64,000 bases of DNA, taken from positions 373,932,794 through 373,996,793 of the forward strand of contig CM077116.1 of the NCBI GenBank assembly GCA_039619475.1, read 5' to 3'. Of this stretch, positions 12,612-25,695 are shown one piece after another. Both the position numbers and the translations under genes were made by a program. The stretch is from Icerya purchasi. Its lineage: Eukaryota > Arthropoda > Insecta > Hemiptera > Monophlebidae. The notes below the pieces were generated by a model. That model saw only the letters and a program-made list of their open reading frames with translations. It did no database searches and had not been told where the DNA came from. Positions within the stretch are counted from its first letter, which is position 1, and the number at the start of each line of letters is the position of its first letter.

Positions 12612-15049
12612 ATTTGCATTGGTTCAACAAATTCTATTGGGAAAGAACCATCTCACCGAATTTTATTCATCTGTATAAGAAAAATTCCAAAATACCGAAA
12701 CCACCGGGAACACGAGGTAAAAATATAATAAAAAAAACTGAAATATTTCAGAAGACCGTTACAAACATATAAGCAGTTTACAAAAAATGGTCTTAAAATT
12801 TTGGTGAACGAATTGAAAAAAATGAATCACTCAGCTAGATAAATGGCATCATCAAGTTTCCCAGTTAAACAAAATATGCCGCATCAAAAACACAATAGCA
12901 GGCTGGAAAATAAGATTTTACGGAAATCGACGAAACAGTCCTTTCAAGGCTTAGAATAGGACACTGTGGAGTTTTACGCACAAATGTACACTTTAAATTT
13001 GTGGGGAGATTCTCGCAGTGGGACATTTTTTTATAAACTAGAAAAAGTTCGATGGCCAGCGTACAGAGTCTGTCATATCGCGAAGGAAAGTCGCTTTCAG
13101 GAAGCCTATCGGACAACACGGAAAAATGTTAAAATCTATCGCTTAAAAATTTCCAATATGTATTAATATTAATTTAGGTATTACATTTTTAAGTTTGTAA
13201 AAATTTGTAAACCGGTAATGGATATTTCGTCGTAAATGACCGTCGAGCGAAAAAAAAAAAACATTTAAAAAAAAAAAAAAGGAAACACAATTAAGATAAT
13301 AGTTTCTATACGAAACTCACCCCTACTATTAAAATAATTTTTCACTTTTTTTCCGGTAAATGTCAGTTTTTAATGAAGTTCATAAACCCGTCGGTTCATC
13401 ACTTTTCCTAATGACAATGGGAACAGTTACGACCATTTTAAGCGGGAACCACTAATTTAACGCGGGAACCAATGATCTCATTCTAATAGTGAAAATCTTA
13501 AAATCATTTCCTCGAACGCACTCTATTCGGATGCAGAATCTTCTTCCTAATCGACGGCTTTTCCTTTGTAAATTTCATTTTTTATGAATTCACTCAATTT
13601 TGTCTGTACATCTAGTTTCTCGTAATATATCGAGAGGATATCGTATAAAAATATTTTTCATCGAAGACGTATTACTGCAAAAAGGATTTTCACTTCCCTC
13701 ACCAGGAAGTTCAGTTTTTAAGCGTTGGAAATTTGCCTGTTCACTGTTGAAGTGGAGTATATTTTGGTCGTAGATAATGAGATGGAGTGTCCTGTATGTT
13801 GGTCGGACAGTAAAATGTTTAACGGTAACTTTGGTTGATGCATTTCCGAGTACTTGCGTCGCGTCGTTTTATCACTGTCTGAAAATGCCGCTATTAAACT
13901 AAAATTTTTGTTATCCAAGTTTGCCAACATTTACGAGCGAGTTAATATTTTATCTTCCAAAGAAATATTTTAAAGTTCGAGTCTCGACGTTCAATTTTTA
14001 TCCTATCCTCTCTCTCCCCGTCTTGCTGCTGTGGATTCTTTGGCAAACTTTTTTGGACTGTGAATAGTTGTATTTTCGTACACGTGTTTTTTGTTTTTTT
14101 TTTCTATAAGGGCTATCTGAAAGTAATTGTACCTTGTTAAAGCGGTAGTGTATTTTTGTTTCGATGTTACGCATACATTGTTTTAAAATATAAAATTGAT
14201 TTATAATGTAAATAATTACGTGTGACCCTCAACGAATAAAAGTGTCCGAGCAGATGCTGTGCCCTAGAATTTTTTCTTTCCAATATATTTCACTTATAAT
14301 TGCAATATAAAACAGGAATTTTTTGATTTTTCTTTTTCGTCATTAAAAATTATATGAAAAAATTTGTTCATAGTATTAATTAGAAATTAACGATCAACGA
14401 AACGGTATTACGTGTTTTTGTAACGAACGAAAGTTTGGTTAATTTGTTAAACACCGAACGAATACAAATTTTGTTTCACGATTTAGCTGCTGTGCTAACG
14501 GCACGACTACTTAGGACCAAATTACGGCTTCTTGAATAAACACAAACGAAAAATGTATCGATCTTTCTAAAGTTCGACCGGCGAGAATGTGTTTTATTTC
14601 TAAAAATAGCTTTTTCCGATTGAACAGATTTAAACTAAAAAAAAAAAACAACAAAAAAAACTGCGAGTGCGAATTGAATGAACTAAAATCTTCGCACAAA
14701 TCAACATCCGGGGATATAGACGTTTATTTTTATTTCAAAATTCATCCATAATTAGATTATGAAATCAATCATGCTATCGTAATTAAAAATTGAGTTTGAA
14801 AAATGAATAGGGCTTTTCTAAAATCATTAAAATTACATAATTAATTAATCATTTTAGTGTATTGTTTATAATAGTTGAACAAGAAGGACCGGCGTATTGA
14901 GATTGCGGTTAATAATAAACCGCGTGTTTTGGTTTGCAATTCAATACGGTTTTACTAAAAAATCTGTTGTTTTTTTTTCTTCTTTTTCCTAATTTAATTT
15001 GCGACACAGTTCATTTAGAACTTTTATCGAGTCAAAGAGGGATAAAAAT
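12609..15049. other. No recognisable gene
   Basis: Short frames near 12966-13166 and 13718-13930 have no recognisable domain. A run GTTCGAGTCTCGACG near 13977 looks like a tRNA T-arm but has no tRNA around it. A/T runs lie near 13250-13280 and 14638-14660. Confidence 0.4.
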
Positions 15050-16909
15050 CGCAAGTTTTGAACAGTGTCATTCAACCGTTTATATATGCAGATGACATTG
15101 TTCTTTGTAGTCGCAGTAGAAACCTATCTGAAGCTTCCACCTTGCTTAATCGCGATATTATACGGGTTTGCAATATCCTAAATGATCTTGGTTTGTCGAT
15201 TGCTCCTTCAAAATGTTCAGCAGTAGTGTTCTCATATCGCTCAATTAACCAAATTCACAGTGTTGTTTATATTGCCGGTGCTACCGTACCCATTTTGTCG
15301 GCACATAAGTACTTAGGTTTTATTCTCGATTCTAAATTAAACTGGAACCATCATGTATATTACATGTATAACAAAATTCTAAAACGGTTACCCCTACTCA
15401 AGGCCCTCTGTAATGTCAATTGGGGTAGCGATCCGTGCACAATGAGTAAGTTATACAAAGCACACTATCGCAGTATTTTAGACTATGGTTGTTACTTCTT
15501 TCATAATTCCTCAGCAACCAATCGTAACAAATTAGGGAGGATACAGAACACATGTTTACGACTTATAATTGGTGCTTGCTTACCTACTTCTATCGCTGCT
15601 TTGGAAGTTGAAACCAAGATCCCTCCTCTCTCTGTTAGATCATCGTACCTAGCAGACAGGTTTCTTATGAAATACTGTCCTACAGCCAGCTTCAATTTAC
15701 TTAATTCCTATTTGGATGTTAAAAGCAATTGGAGATTTAAAACCTCCAAAATGCCTCTATTATCTTTAAGTGCGGTTAGGCCTCAGAGATATTCTTTTAT
15801 TACCATACCGTCATATCCTTCATTGATCTTTAAATACCCATACTCACATAACTGCTTTAAGTTACAGGTAGATTTGGATTCTTTTCAGTTCGTTAATAGG
15901 CACAACGCTAGCACAGTATTCAATGCGATGATTTCGGACCATTGGCCGAATTTCCAACCGATTTTTACTGATGGTTCTAAATCTTCGAATTCTGCGGGTG
16001 CTGTTTTTTTTATACCATGTCTTAACTTAACTAAAAAATTCTCTCTTCCTCGTTTTACCTCTGTGTTTAGTGCCGAATGTGCTGCGATTTTAAAGGCTTT
16101 GTCCTTTTTGAATTCACATATATTCTCTGAAAATATCATTATCATGTCTGATTCTATGAGTTGCTTATCAGCTTTGAAACTCTTATCGTTCAACACAAAA
16201 TCCCATCCATACCTCTATAAAATCAGTTTCCCTTTCTGAATCTGGCGTAGTAGTTAACTTTGTTTGGATACCAGGACATGCGGATATCTACGGTAACGAA
16301 GTGGCAGACATGGCTGCCAAAGATACATGGATGAATAGTTGTTTAGTTCCATACTTTCCAAACAGAGACCTATTCGAGCTCATTTTAGATATGCTCATAA
16401 AGAATATTGGGAGGCTACATGGGCAAATCCATTTTGCGCGCAACAGTACAAAAGAATTCAACCTAATATTCCTAACGTTCCTTGGTTCAACCACATTACG
16501 ACTGTTTCGATGAGTACCAAATTGTACATTGTTACTTTATGTTGTCTCCGGCTGGATATGAACTGCCTCCCCGCTTCTTTGTACAACATGGGTTTAATCT
16601 CTTCTCCCTATTGCCAACATCCACTAGACTCGGACAAAGTGGCGGACGCTGACCACCTCATCTTCGAATGCAATTTTCACACGGCGCAAAGAATTATTTA
16701 GTATAACTCAATAATAAATTTCCAGATCCCTCTGCCATGTAGTGTCAATTCTCTCCTGGCCACCGGGAGTGCTGTAGTATACAAGTTATTATATAATTAT
16801 ATAGTACAATGTAATATTAATGTATAGCGTTAATTAGTTAATTAATTATATTACATTGTCGATGGGTTGAATTTTCGACGCCCCAAAAAAAAAAAAAAAA
16901 AAAAAAAAA
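15050..16909 (+). mobile_element. 5'-truncated non-LTR retrotransposon, RT palm to RNase H
   Basis: The copy begins almost at the RT catalytic box: FIYADDIVLC is at the start of a 393-codon open frame (15058-16239). It continues through the RT thumb (LGFILDSKLNWNHHV, LYKAHYRSILDYG, RIQNTCLRLIIGA) into RNase H (FTDGS near 15965, SAECAAI near 16072, MSDSM near 16145). A frame break near 16215-16250 separates the rest of RNase H (WIPGHADIYGNEVADMAA, about 16266-16320), and another shift leads to the C-terminal motif (DADHLIFEC, about 16650-16675). All four RNase H acidic positions survive. A 3' UTR ends CGACGCCCC plus poly(A). The family is related to, but clearly different from, the one at 9520-12608. 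It is a dead copy. Confidence 0.85.
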
Positions 16910-17768
16910 ATATACGACATTACGAGAACTTAACGAAAATGTCTTGAAAATATCAGCGAAATTTATTTCTTTCCGTTTATTACGATGGTGTGCAAGCGAT
17001 TTTTTGCGATTTCATTAGACGCACAAAAGGTCGCATTTAGAATAAGGTGATGGATATTGATATGCAGCTGGAAATAGAGAACACACAACCTTCGTTTCCT
17101 CTCGTACGTAAAATTGAAATAATTTTCCTCATTCATGGATTACGTTTTACGATTGTTGTTGGCATTATCGAATTTTATTGTTCGAAAATTTTCAAAATAA
17201 CTTAATAGATTATTTTTAATTTTATTGGTAAAAAGAGAAAACGGTATGCTTTAAAAATATCTTACCCATATTAAAAAATAATTTTGAACCATTACTGCTG
17301 TACTCGCGATAAAATTAATAAAAGTTTCCACTAATTGTTATGTACTTTCGTATTTTCAACGGTTAATAGCCAGCTGTATTTCTTACTTTTAATGCTTTTT
17401 TCTTTTTTGCTTTTACACATTTTTAAAATAATAACTAGTTTTTTTCGTTTTTTTTTTGTCTCGTTATTTTAAGCAGCTATACTTTTTTTTTCATAACAAT
17501 TTTCTTTTTTAATTTTAATTACTTTCCGGGTGTCACTGTTTTATAAATGGCAGCTTACTTTTGAAATGATATGAGTCGTGCTCTGGAAATCAATTTAAGC
17601 TGACCACTTGTCTGTGGCGGAAATAAAAGTCCTGCGCATTCCACATACCGGTTGGATTTTTCATAAAGCGTATTTTTCACGGTGCTTAGTTGATGGTTAA
17701 TTTTGCTGTTTTTGAAATTGCCCATTTTTCGTTCGTTTTTTTACCAGCAGCAAAGATTATAATTTACC

Positions 17769-17800
<32 letters not shown>

Positions 17801-18998
17801 GTGGTGTTTTTATTTTTAAAACACAACAATAAAGCAAAAGTTTATCAAAAATTATATTATACTAGTTTAGTCGAAGTCGATCGGAGTGAAGAAGTCACAA
17901 ATGCAGCAAAATTGACGGTTTGAAAAAAGGAAACAAAACACGCGGAAAAGAACATTTGGCAATTTCTTCAAATTTTTTGTTTCTCATAATGAACTTTCGC
18001 CTGACTTCTATTCTGGAGATGAACACCGTCGATGAAACGTTAACGGGCAACATTTTACGTATTGATGTGGATTCCGGATTTTCGGCGCTATCTTTTGACA
18101 TGTTCGAAGTAAAAATTATTTATTCGGTCAATTTCGTTTAATTTTTCATTTCTCACATGTCGGCTGTTATTCTATGGCACGAGGATGTCTGCTCGGATTG
18201 CATCCGTATGTTCCTGATGTTCTCAATTGGATTTGCGTGCGGTTGTGTATTTTTAGCGCGATAGATATCTTAGTTGCAATGGTCCGCACTTACGACAGAG
18301 TTCAGTGAGAAGGAATTAGGAATTCATAGAATTTGGCAATTTTAATCGCAGCGAGTGTATTCGACTTCATTATTAAAAGAGTGAATCGGGGTTCCGTGTA
18401 TTCGAAGATAATTCTCGCGAAGGCGGTTCTTAATTATCTTGTCTAATTTATTCATGTTCTCATATAGCCATCTGAAAAAGCGGTCGCGCGTCGTCGTTAC
18501 GGTAACACCCATCGTAACTTCGCAATTTTTCATTGTAGCTGTGAAGCACAATTTCTCGAATATTATTATTACTTTATTTTTATTTAGTCAAATTGTCGTC
18601 AGCATGTTTTGTGTTTCTCTTTTTATACAGTCATTTTCATCTAGTCGTCGGATGGTGGTAGTAAATTTCTAAACTGTTTGACGAGTTAATGTTTTTGAAT
18701 ACTCGCTGATGTTCCCCGATTAGGGCCCATCTGAATTCGTTAAGGTTTCATTCTGCGCTCTTCTTTATTATTAGTAGTATTATTTTTTTCAGAAAAGCTT
18801 CTAGAGGGGAGGATTGAAATTTAATGCATTTTCGATAAAAGCACTCGGGACTTCGAATTGTCGAGTCTCGGATTAGGGACCTAAAGTCTTTCTTTTTAGC
18901 TCCGTTAGGAAAGAAAAACCTGAATCCCCAGTACGAGTTTCGTATTCAGCAATTTTCCTGGAACAAGCACCATTATCTAAAAAGAGATGAGTGTATCA
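16910..18998. other. No recognisable gene; AT-rich with a long poly(T)
   Basis: A ~30-base poly(T) lies at 17771-17801. Small frames at 17690-17923, 17895-18141 and 18342-18672 overlap on opposite strands and show no known domain. The less AT-rich part at about 18150-18500 could be regulatory or exonic, but nothing decides it. Confidence 0.4.
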
Positions 18999-19030
18999 AT
19001 AAAGTAAAATAAAGTAAAGTAAAGTAAAGT
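18999..19030 (+). repeat. (AAAGT)n short tandem repeat
   Basis: About six AAAGT/AAAAT units end immediately before the 5' truncation point of the LINE copy at 19033. This makes the insertion junction unusually easy to place. Confidence 0.8.
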
Positions 19031-19032
19031 GA

Positions 19033-19950
19033 GAAGCGTTTACTTCCCCGTCGCTTTGGCATTCTGAGTCCTTCCGGCTTTCTTCCTTCGGGACTGTTTT
19101 TTCTGCCGAGTCGATCGCCATCCTTCAGGCTTTCTCTTTTATTTCCTCTTTAAGTGTGCTTTCTCAATTTCTCACTATTTCGTACTTTAAAGGCGTCGTC
19201 CAAGCCCTATCCTCTCCTCCTTCACATTCCTCTAATAGTATTATTCTCTCAATTCGTTTTCTTACCTCTACTCTGCGGTCATCCTGCTCTATTCTTATTG
19301 AATTTTTATAGGAGGTCCTCAGTCAGTCTGGAATTGATGTCAATGACCCGGCTGATTCTTTAGCTCGTTCTGCTGGTCGTCTTGATTCATTTCTCAATTA
19401 TTTCTCTTCTTCGGATATCCCTTCTTTATCTACTCCAATCACGCCAGACTTTGGCGGGATATTTATCCCTCCCTATTTTCTAATCGTCATTCGCATTACC
19501 GTTTTATTCAGCCGATTCCTCGTTCCCTGTCTTGGTTCCATTCTCTATTCCTTTCGGTCGTCGCTTTTCTATTGTCGTTTCCCTAATTCGTCTCCGGGTC
19601 AATTATTCTCTCCTCCCCTCCTCACGCTTTCGATTTGCTCTGTCGCCTTCTCCTTATTGTTCTCTTCACGACTGTGATCCTTCTCGTACATGTGATGCCG
19701 ATCACATTTTCTTCGAGTGTCCTGTTCTTCGTAATGAACGCTCCGTTTTAAACGGCCAGCTCTTGTCATTAGATCTCCCTACTCCCTATAACAACGCTTC
19801 CTTTATCCTCTCCTTTCCTTCATCTTCTGTGGTGTCTGCACTGCTGTCCTTTGTTGCGTCCATTTCGAACCGCCTAGCTATTTAGTTTAGATTTTCCTGT
19901 TGTTGATCAATGCCGCTGGTGCGCCCACAAAAAAAGGAAAAAAAAAAAGA
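19033..19950 (+). mobile_element. LINE 3' fragment (RNase H to poly(A)), near duplicate of 37276-38180
   Basis: The fragment starts inside RNase H and runs to the 3' tail. Recognisable pieces are NDPADSLARSAG (end of RNase H, near 19340-19380) and the C-terminal Cys/His motif CDADHIFFEC with flanking CSLHDC (19660-19720). The last ORF, 19532-19885, ends SISNRLAI. The terminus is GCCGCTGGTGCGCCCAC plus A-rich sequence. It matches 37276-38180 almost base for base. Both copies share the same break at TTTTTATAGGAGGTCC, where a WIPSH-type motif would be expected, so both descend from an already defective source or one from the other. Confidence 0.85.
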
Positions 19951-21045
19951 ACCATACCCTTAGCAGGGCGTTGGGAATTGTGAAGTTAAACGACGACATA
20001 TCAAATCGAGAGCTACATCAAATGGCGCCGAAAACTCGATTTAAAATTTCTATAATATTTAATGTGTCGATTTCATTTTTTTCGTCTTTTGTTCTAGCTA
20101 CCGTCCGCCGAAGCCTATCAGAGACGCATACATGCGGCTGAAATCAAAATTTTTCTAATTCTGGGTGGAGACTGTGGAGATGTCTAACCTGGCCGGCAAT
20201 GCAAGCGTTCATTAATTGTACTGTTAAATCGGATAGCGGGGAGCGGCGAGTGGAATGTGTAAAAGTGCGGTATTTTCAGGACTGCTCAGTTAGTAAAATG
20301 GTTTTAAAATATTCGACACGTAACTAGTCGTCGCTTATTTCTATCATAAATCGATGTTGCTCGTTGGCGTGATTTCGTTCCGAGTATTTTAATTTTTTTT
20401 TGTATCATCGTTCTTAAAATTCGAGTCGCAGAATCACCGATCTGCCGAACTATTTATTCGCTGTCGTTAAATTTTTCCTCTGCTTGATTTTCTCTTTTAT
20501 TGTTTATGCGAGAGTTCCGTTTAGTTTCTCGCGAATAATTATTGTTTCTAACTGCGAATTGCGGTTATGATATTTTACGACAGTGGCTATTGTTTTTGCA
20601 GGAATAAAAGTTTCTGTTATCGGCATTATAGCTATTCTGTCAATTTTTATAAAAAGTCAGATACGTTACAATTAGTTTTTTTTAATTAGTTTTTTTTAAA
20701 TTTCCGATCATTCCGTCAGATGCTTTTCGAGACTGTAGACTTGTTGCTAATGATATTAATATCAATTTTGCATTGTTGTGCTGAAGCCTGAAATTTCAAT
20801 TAAACGTACAAGCGCAGTTAAATTCGTTTCAACATATAGTATAGTATAGACTCTGTCCTTCGGATTTCCCTAAAAGACTCCTGGAACTCCAGGAACCAGT
20901 TCTAGTGTGAATTGTTTCAATTGACTATATCATTCTAATCCTTTTTTTTTTCTTCTTACTATAGGAATGTAAAATATAGTCATTTTAAAACGCGACAGAA
21001 AAATGTTACCTATCTTTTCATTTTATCACATTCGAAGAATCACGT

Positions 21046-21104
<59 letters not shown>

Positions 21105-21956
21105 TATATTTGTATTTATATATAAGCTCGATCTTTTAGATCTCATCAAGGGGATATAAGATGATTATAGTTTTTTCGTAATGCTTAGAGGAGTAGATTG
21201 CAACTGATTAGGTCTTTCTAAAAAAAGTAATAGTTATGGTTTATGTAGCAATTTGTTGCTCTCAAACACTGTGCTGACGTTTCCATAAAATATATATAGA
21301 AAAAAAAGAAACTGGTGTTTTTATTCACCCTGTTTAGGTTTTATTCCAATTACGAAAAAAAATCAGAAAAAATCATACAAATTTGAAAATGCAATATTTT
21401 TTACATATTAATTGTGCATCTAGAGGGGGTAGTAAGTATCGGTATGTGCTCTTAAAAACTGAATGTGGAAAGAAATCTGTTTTTTTTGTTTTTTGTTTCA
21501 GAGTAGCGGATGATAAAGACGCATCGATAAAAAAAGTCCTTGTCATCATTTAAATTCTGGTAGATAGGCGATGAGGCGCAGTGGGAATTACAATAAAGGC
21601 AATGATGCGGTTCTATTTTTCGTGGTTTGTGTCTCAATTGAAAGAGTTTCAGTGCTGAAGAAACATTTTAACATTTTATTTTTTTAAATTTAAAATTATT
21701 CTAATTCGATTACGAGAAACATATTTTATTGTAGATTGCAGATACCGACAGAAGATTTAAAGGATGTTCTCCGGAATGATACGTTGATAACACATAAATT
21801 ATACGCATACCTTATTAATGCGCAGCTAATATCTTTAAATTAATGTTAATTAAGTGGGCATACCCGAAAGGCAATAAGTACTGCTGTAAATTAAAAAAAA
21901 ACAACAAAAAACAACATGTTTCAAAATTTTTTTTTTGTCGAGCAATTATTTCTTAT
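19951..21956. other. No recognisable gene
   Basis: No frame with a domain or clear splice borders. The stretch holds one long (TA)n microsatellite and several T-rich runs. Confidence 0.45.
21048..21094. repeat. (TA)n microsatellite
   Basis: An uninterrupted run of about 23 TA units. Confidence 0.95.
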
Positions 21957-22212
21957 TTACGCCGTCTCCGAGCGAAGTTTGGCTATCGATAAGGCCATTT
22001 TCGCTTTATCAGTGGCAGCATTAAGTCTTCTTGCAAACACCATCGTTGTAGTCTGCCTTCGTACACTACCAGCTGCAGTGATACTTTTCATTACGATATG
22101 ATCTTGAATAGAGTCGGTAGTAATTCTCTTCCTTTTGACATAATCTCTTGGTTTGTAATTCGGTCTGTCCGTGGAAATTTTAACAACGACGGTATATAAA
22201 CATCTCGGGGGT
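21957..22212 (-). CDS. Possible orphan terminal exon, unknown protein
   Basis: The minus strand has an open frame of 84 full codons ending in TAA at 21957-21959. Its upstream edge coincides with an acceptor-like AAAAAATTCAG ending at 22213. The peptide is basic and not low-complexity, containing VKISTDRPNYKPRDYVKRKR, SVRRQTTTMVF and ATDKAKMALSIAKLRSETA. It has no methionine near the front, as expected of an internal start after splicing. I recognise no family; the VKISTDRPNYKP stretch only superficially recalls the N-terminus of alpha-2-macroglobulin-like proteins, and the rest does not fit. It may be the last exon of a gene lying upstream on the minus strand, or chance. Confidence 0.25.
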
Positions 22213-22226
22213 CTGAATTTTTTCCC

Positions 22227-23876
22227 CCACTACCATGGTAAGTGTTAAGCTTTTAATTCTGCATAATAATACCTTGTATACATACTAACCAACCTCATTA
22301 TCGATTGATTTAAAATAAGCTGAAGGACTAATTTAATGAGTAGTTAATGGCCAAATGGTGTTTAATGTCAGGTAAAATAAAAAAATAAAAACACGCGTAA
22401 TTGAAGGTTAATATCTTTTTTTGTAAGCGGTTTTTTCATGGAAATGAAGGTTGTTCTAGCTTTTTCTATTGCGGTTCTTAATTATTATTTACGAAAAAAC
22501 GGAGAAAATTTATAAACGAAATTTTTGTACACAAACTAAATATTGAAAATCGAAAGACCAAACGGGGAGGCTTAAATGTTCAGTTGGAGCGCAGACCTGC
22601 TTACCAACAAAATCCTTTCTAAATGCCGTTTCAATTCGTTATGCGCACATGTAACGTCATCGGGAGCTTATAGTGTAGCAAGCTAAGAACAACTCATTTC
22701 GAATTTACGCATTACAGTTTTAAAATATGAAGGCTGACAAGCTGAAATAAATAAAGTTAAAAAAAAGTCACAATGATTTAACTTTAAATTGCATCTTGTT
22801 TCTATTAAAATTGTCTTTAAAGATTTTGAGAAGCCATTTCACGAAAACAGCGGAAATATTGGTCTGTTCTTTACAGTCGCTATTATCAGAAGGAACGTAT
22901 CGGATCCTCATTAGTTTTTACTACTTATTTTCGATCTTAATTAATCGTTATATTGCTCCTGTGTAAGAACTGCTTTTTCCGATCTTCTTCTTTTAAGTTA
23001 TAATGTGACAAAATTTATTTAATGGATGTAGCTTAAATCCGTAACCGTTTACTTTATTTCACCGATAAATGGTATTTTAAGATTAATAAAATAATTCCTA
23101 ATTATTGTTCATTAATAATTTTTCTTTTTTTCTTATTAATTATATTAATTTGATTTTTTTTTTCTTTTTAATTACTTTAAAAAAAAACGTAAACAAATAT
23201 GTACATAAATAAAATAACATCCAGATAACTTTTTGTCAAATAATAATTATTATAATCGAATAAGTATAACTTACTTAAAAATATATATATATATGCAGAA
23301 TAATAAAATAATATCCGGGTAATTGTAATTGCTATCAAATAATAATTGTTATACAATATTTATAATAATTTGATTCATCAAAAAAAAAAATATTTTAGCT
23401 TAATTCGGTATTGTTTTAAAGGAATCCGAAATTTTGTCTAATATGTAAGAGAGCGGCAGTAGTTAGCAATTACTAAACTGAGACTGTCCGATAGTATGTC
23501 TTTAGGTACGCTCTTATTGAAATCGAATTGCAGTTAATATGGACATCTGGCTAATGGTAGTTAAGTAATTTTTTCCTCTTCAAATTTATTAAGTTGATAA
23601 CATATTGTGAAAACTTTTTAGTTTCCGGTGATTTATCGTAATTTAACAGTAAGCAAAATAGATAGATATGCTACAGATAAAACAAAAAGTTATTAGCTGC
23701 TCCCAAGTTTGAGTTATTTCAGTAAAATAGTAATTGATCAAAACAATGAAAGTAGTGCATTACTCATTTCGTTTGTTTTGGTAACTGTAAAGTCGAGAAA
23801 CTAAATGCTTTAATCGGAGCGAATTCTATTAAGAAGAATAAAGTAAGTTTCTAACAACAGTTTGCGCAAATTGTGA
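22227..23876. other. Intergenic AT-rich sequence downstream of the pro-resilin-like gene
   Basis: No frame of note. The sequence is very rich in A/T homopolymers and short (TA)n runs (for example 23279-23294). Confidence 0.5.
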
Positions 23877-23882
23877 TTTATT
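23877..23882 (-). terminator. Candidate polyadenylation signal of the pro-resilin-like gene
   Basis: AATAAA on the minus strand, only 11 bases past the TAA stop at 23894-23896. A 3' UTR this short would be unusual, so a more distal signal may be used instead. Confidence 0.25.
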
Positions 23883-23893
23883 AAGATCTCGAA

Positions 23894-24164
23894 TTATCTG
23901 TATTTATAACCCTCCTGTTCATCGAACGATCCGCTTCCTCGGTTTGCGGCTGCTAAATTGTTCGTATTTTCGAAATTGCTGCCGTCAGCACCTGGAAACG
24001 CATTACCATTGAAAGTAGTCGGATAGCCGTTCAGCGGATTGAAGAAGTTACCGCCATCCGGTCTAATTTGTTGATTTAGTCTGGCCGAATAGTCATTATT
24101 ATCTGACGCCACTGCAAAGTTCGACAAACCACTCGGTTGGTACCGATTAATATTATTAATATTA

Positions 24165-24219
<55 letters not shown>

Positions 24220-25108
24220 CGTTATCGTTATTATTATTATTATTATTGTAATCGTCATTAGTTATCTTTGTAGGAAAGGCATTAGCATCATTCGGATCGT
24301 ACGAATAATTGCCATCATTAGACCCCGATGATGGCTCGCCATTAGGATACTCGCCGATACTGTTTCTTCCGCTATTTTCGTCGCTATTACCGAAATATCC
24401 ATTACCGCCGTTCGGACCAGATGGATAACCGGCGAATCCGAAATTCGGATTTAGCACGGCCACCGTTGGATAGCCGCCATTTTGTGGAAATTTATTTCCA
24501 GACGGCGGTACGTTACTTCCAAAGCCGTCTGCATTCGGCGAATTCGAGTTCCGATCCTGTTCAGGATAACTTTGCTGGCCGTTCGAAACACTCAAACTGG
24601 CTTTTCGATCGTCGGAAGTCGGATATCTGCTACCGTCTCCATTTCCATCAGCAGAATAGCCGTTATTATTCGGAAAAGTACCGGGAAATCCTGAATTCAA
24701 CTGATTTCCATCGGCCGGACCTTGACCACCGGCTGGACCATCATTCGCGCCTTCCGGTTTTAATGCGGCACCGGAATAGCCGCTGTTCCCTCCCAAACTC
24801 GAATCGTAATTCAATTTATCGACGATACCGTTTTTGTTATTTACACCTTCGCTATTCGGGCTGCTAGCCGGACTCTTATTACCGGAGGACGCACCGATTT
24901 TTGTTCCACCTGCGGCATCCTCGTAGCGTATTCTCGGTCGATAGCCATCTTGGTCGGCTTCGTAATCGACCACTTGTTTGCGGCCGTCCGGAAGGATGAC
25001 GTTGTACGATCCTCGCGCTACATCGCCGTTTCGGGTTTCTTGATGACCGAATTCGGTTCCAACGCCGTCATTAACGTCGTAGTTAAATTCGTACTTGGCC
25101 GGTTCGGA
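23894..25108 (-). CDS. Pro-resilin-like protein, last exon (chitin-binding R&R domain and C-terminal Gly/Asn-rich region)
   Basis: This exon codes for 404 residues and opens directly with an extended Rebers-Riddiford (chitin_bind_4) domain: AKYEFNYDV, then EFGHQETRNGDVARG, then YNVILPDGRKQVVDYEAD, then GYRPRIRYE, about 60 residues. The wording is that of insect pro-resilins, which anchor rubber-like protein to chitin in elastic cuticle. A polypyrimidine tract plus CTTTAG ends at 25109 and sets the exon start in phase 0, matching the phase-0 donor of the upstream exon. After the domain comes a Gly/Asn/Ser/Pro/Tyr-rich region with an asparagine run (about 24150-24245), ending EGYKYR and TAA. 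The tyrosines could serve dityrosine cross-links as in resilin. The asparagine content is much higher than in classical resilin. The function is inferred from the domain. Confidence 0.85.
24148..24250 (-). repeat. (AAT)n trinucleotide run encoding poly-asparagine
   Basis: On the minus strand this is AAT repeated with occasional GAT/AAC codons, giving an Asn/Asp tract within the C-terminal region of the pro-resilin-like protein. It is likely to vary in length between individuals. Confidence 0.9.
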
Positions 25109-25695
25109 CTAAAGAAAAAAAAAAGAGTAAATAAACTATAATAATATTTTATGTATTTTTTTTTTTTGTAATTGCTAGGCGCATTCTGTCCGCATTGGAA
25201 CTCATCTCGATTATTTATTAGCCTACAAAAGTAAAAATTCGTACACATCTGGTTTTGGATGTAGGCTTCCGATTTCATTCTCTTCTGTTTAAAGCGATTC
25301 GGTGAAAATGTTTCGTGCCAACACGATTTATCCCAGCACAGTGTTACCGGAATCGTATCGAAATTTTTTCGACATGGTTTCAGATTTCCCATGGTGCATA
25401 GAATTGACGGTAGGGAGCAGAGTTAAGTTCAGTCCTTTGACGTAGTTTGGAGACCTACGCGCTTTTACAAATGTTCTCGTGTTTTGGCGATTTGATGTAA
25501 AAAATATAATACTGAGAATAAATAAAATTTAAAAATATCTTAATTTATTTTTACCGCGCAAAATAAAGTAAATAACACCATTTTTTCTTTATTTTTTTCA
25601 TATAAATAAGCGCGGTTTCATAAAATCATTGTAATGAATGAGAAGTTATTTAGTATAGCAGACGTGAACTGATTTGGCCGGTAATAGTGAAAAAA

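Noticed and set aside
24076..24331. Poly-isoleucine frames on both strands
   Set aside because: Produced by the AAT/ATT microsatellite; the true frame reads it as Asn.
24421..24867. A 148-codon plus-strand open frame opposite the last pro-resilin-like exon
   Set aside because: It is the antisense shadow of a biased coding sequence. The minus-strand frame has the chitin-binding domain, splice borders and matching phases.
25018..25392. 124-codon minus-strand frame overlapping the start of the last pro-resilin-like exon
   Set aside because: It runs through the acceptor and polypyrimidine tract and is out of frame with the chitin-binding domain. Its N-terminal part might be chance.
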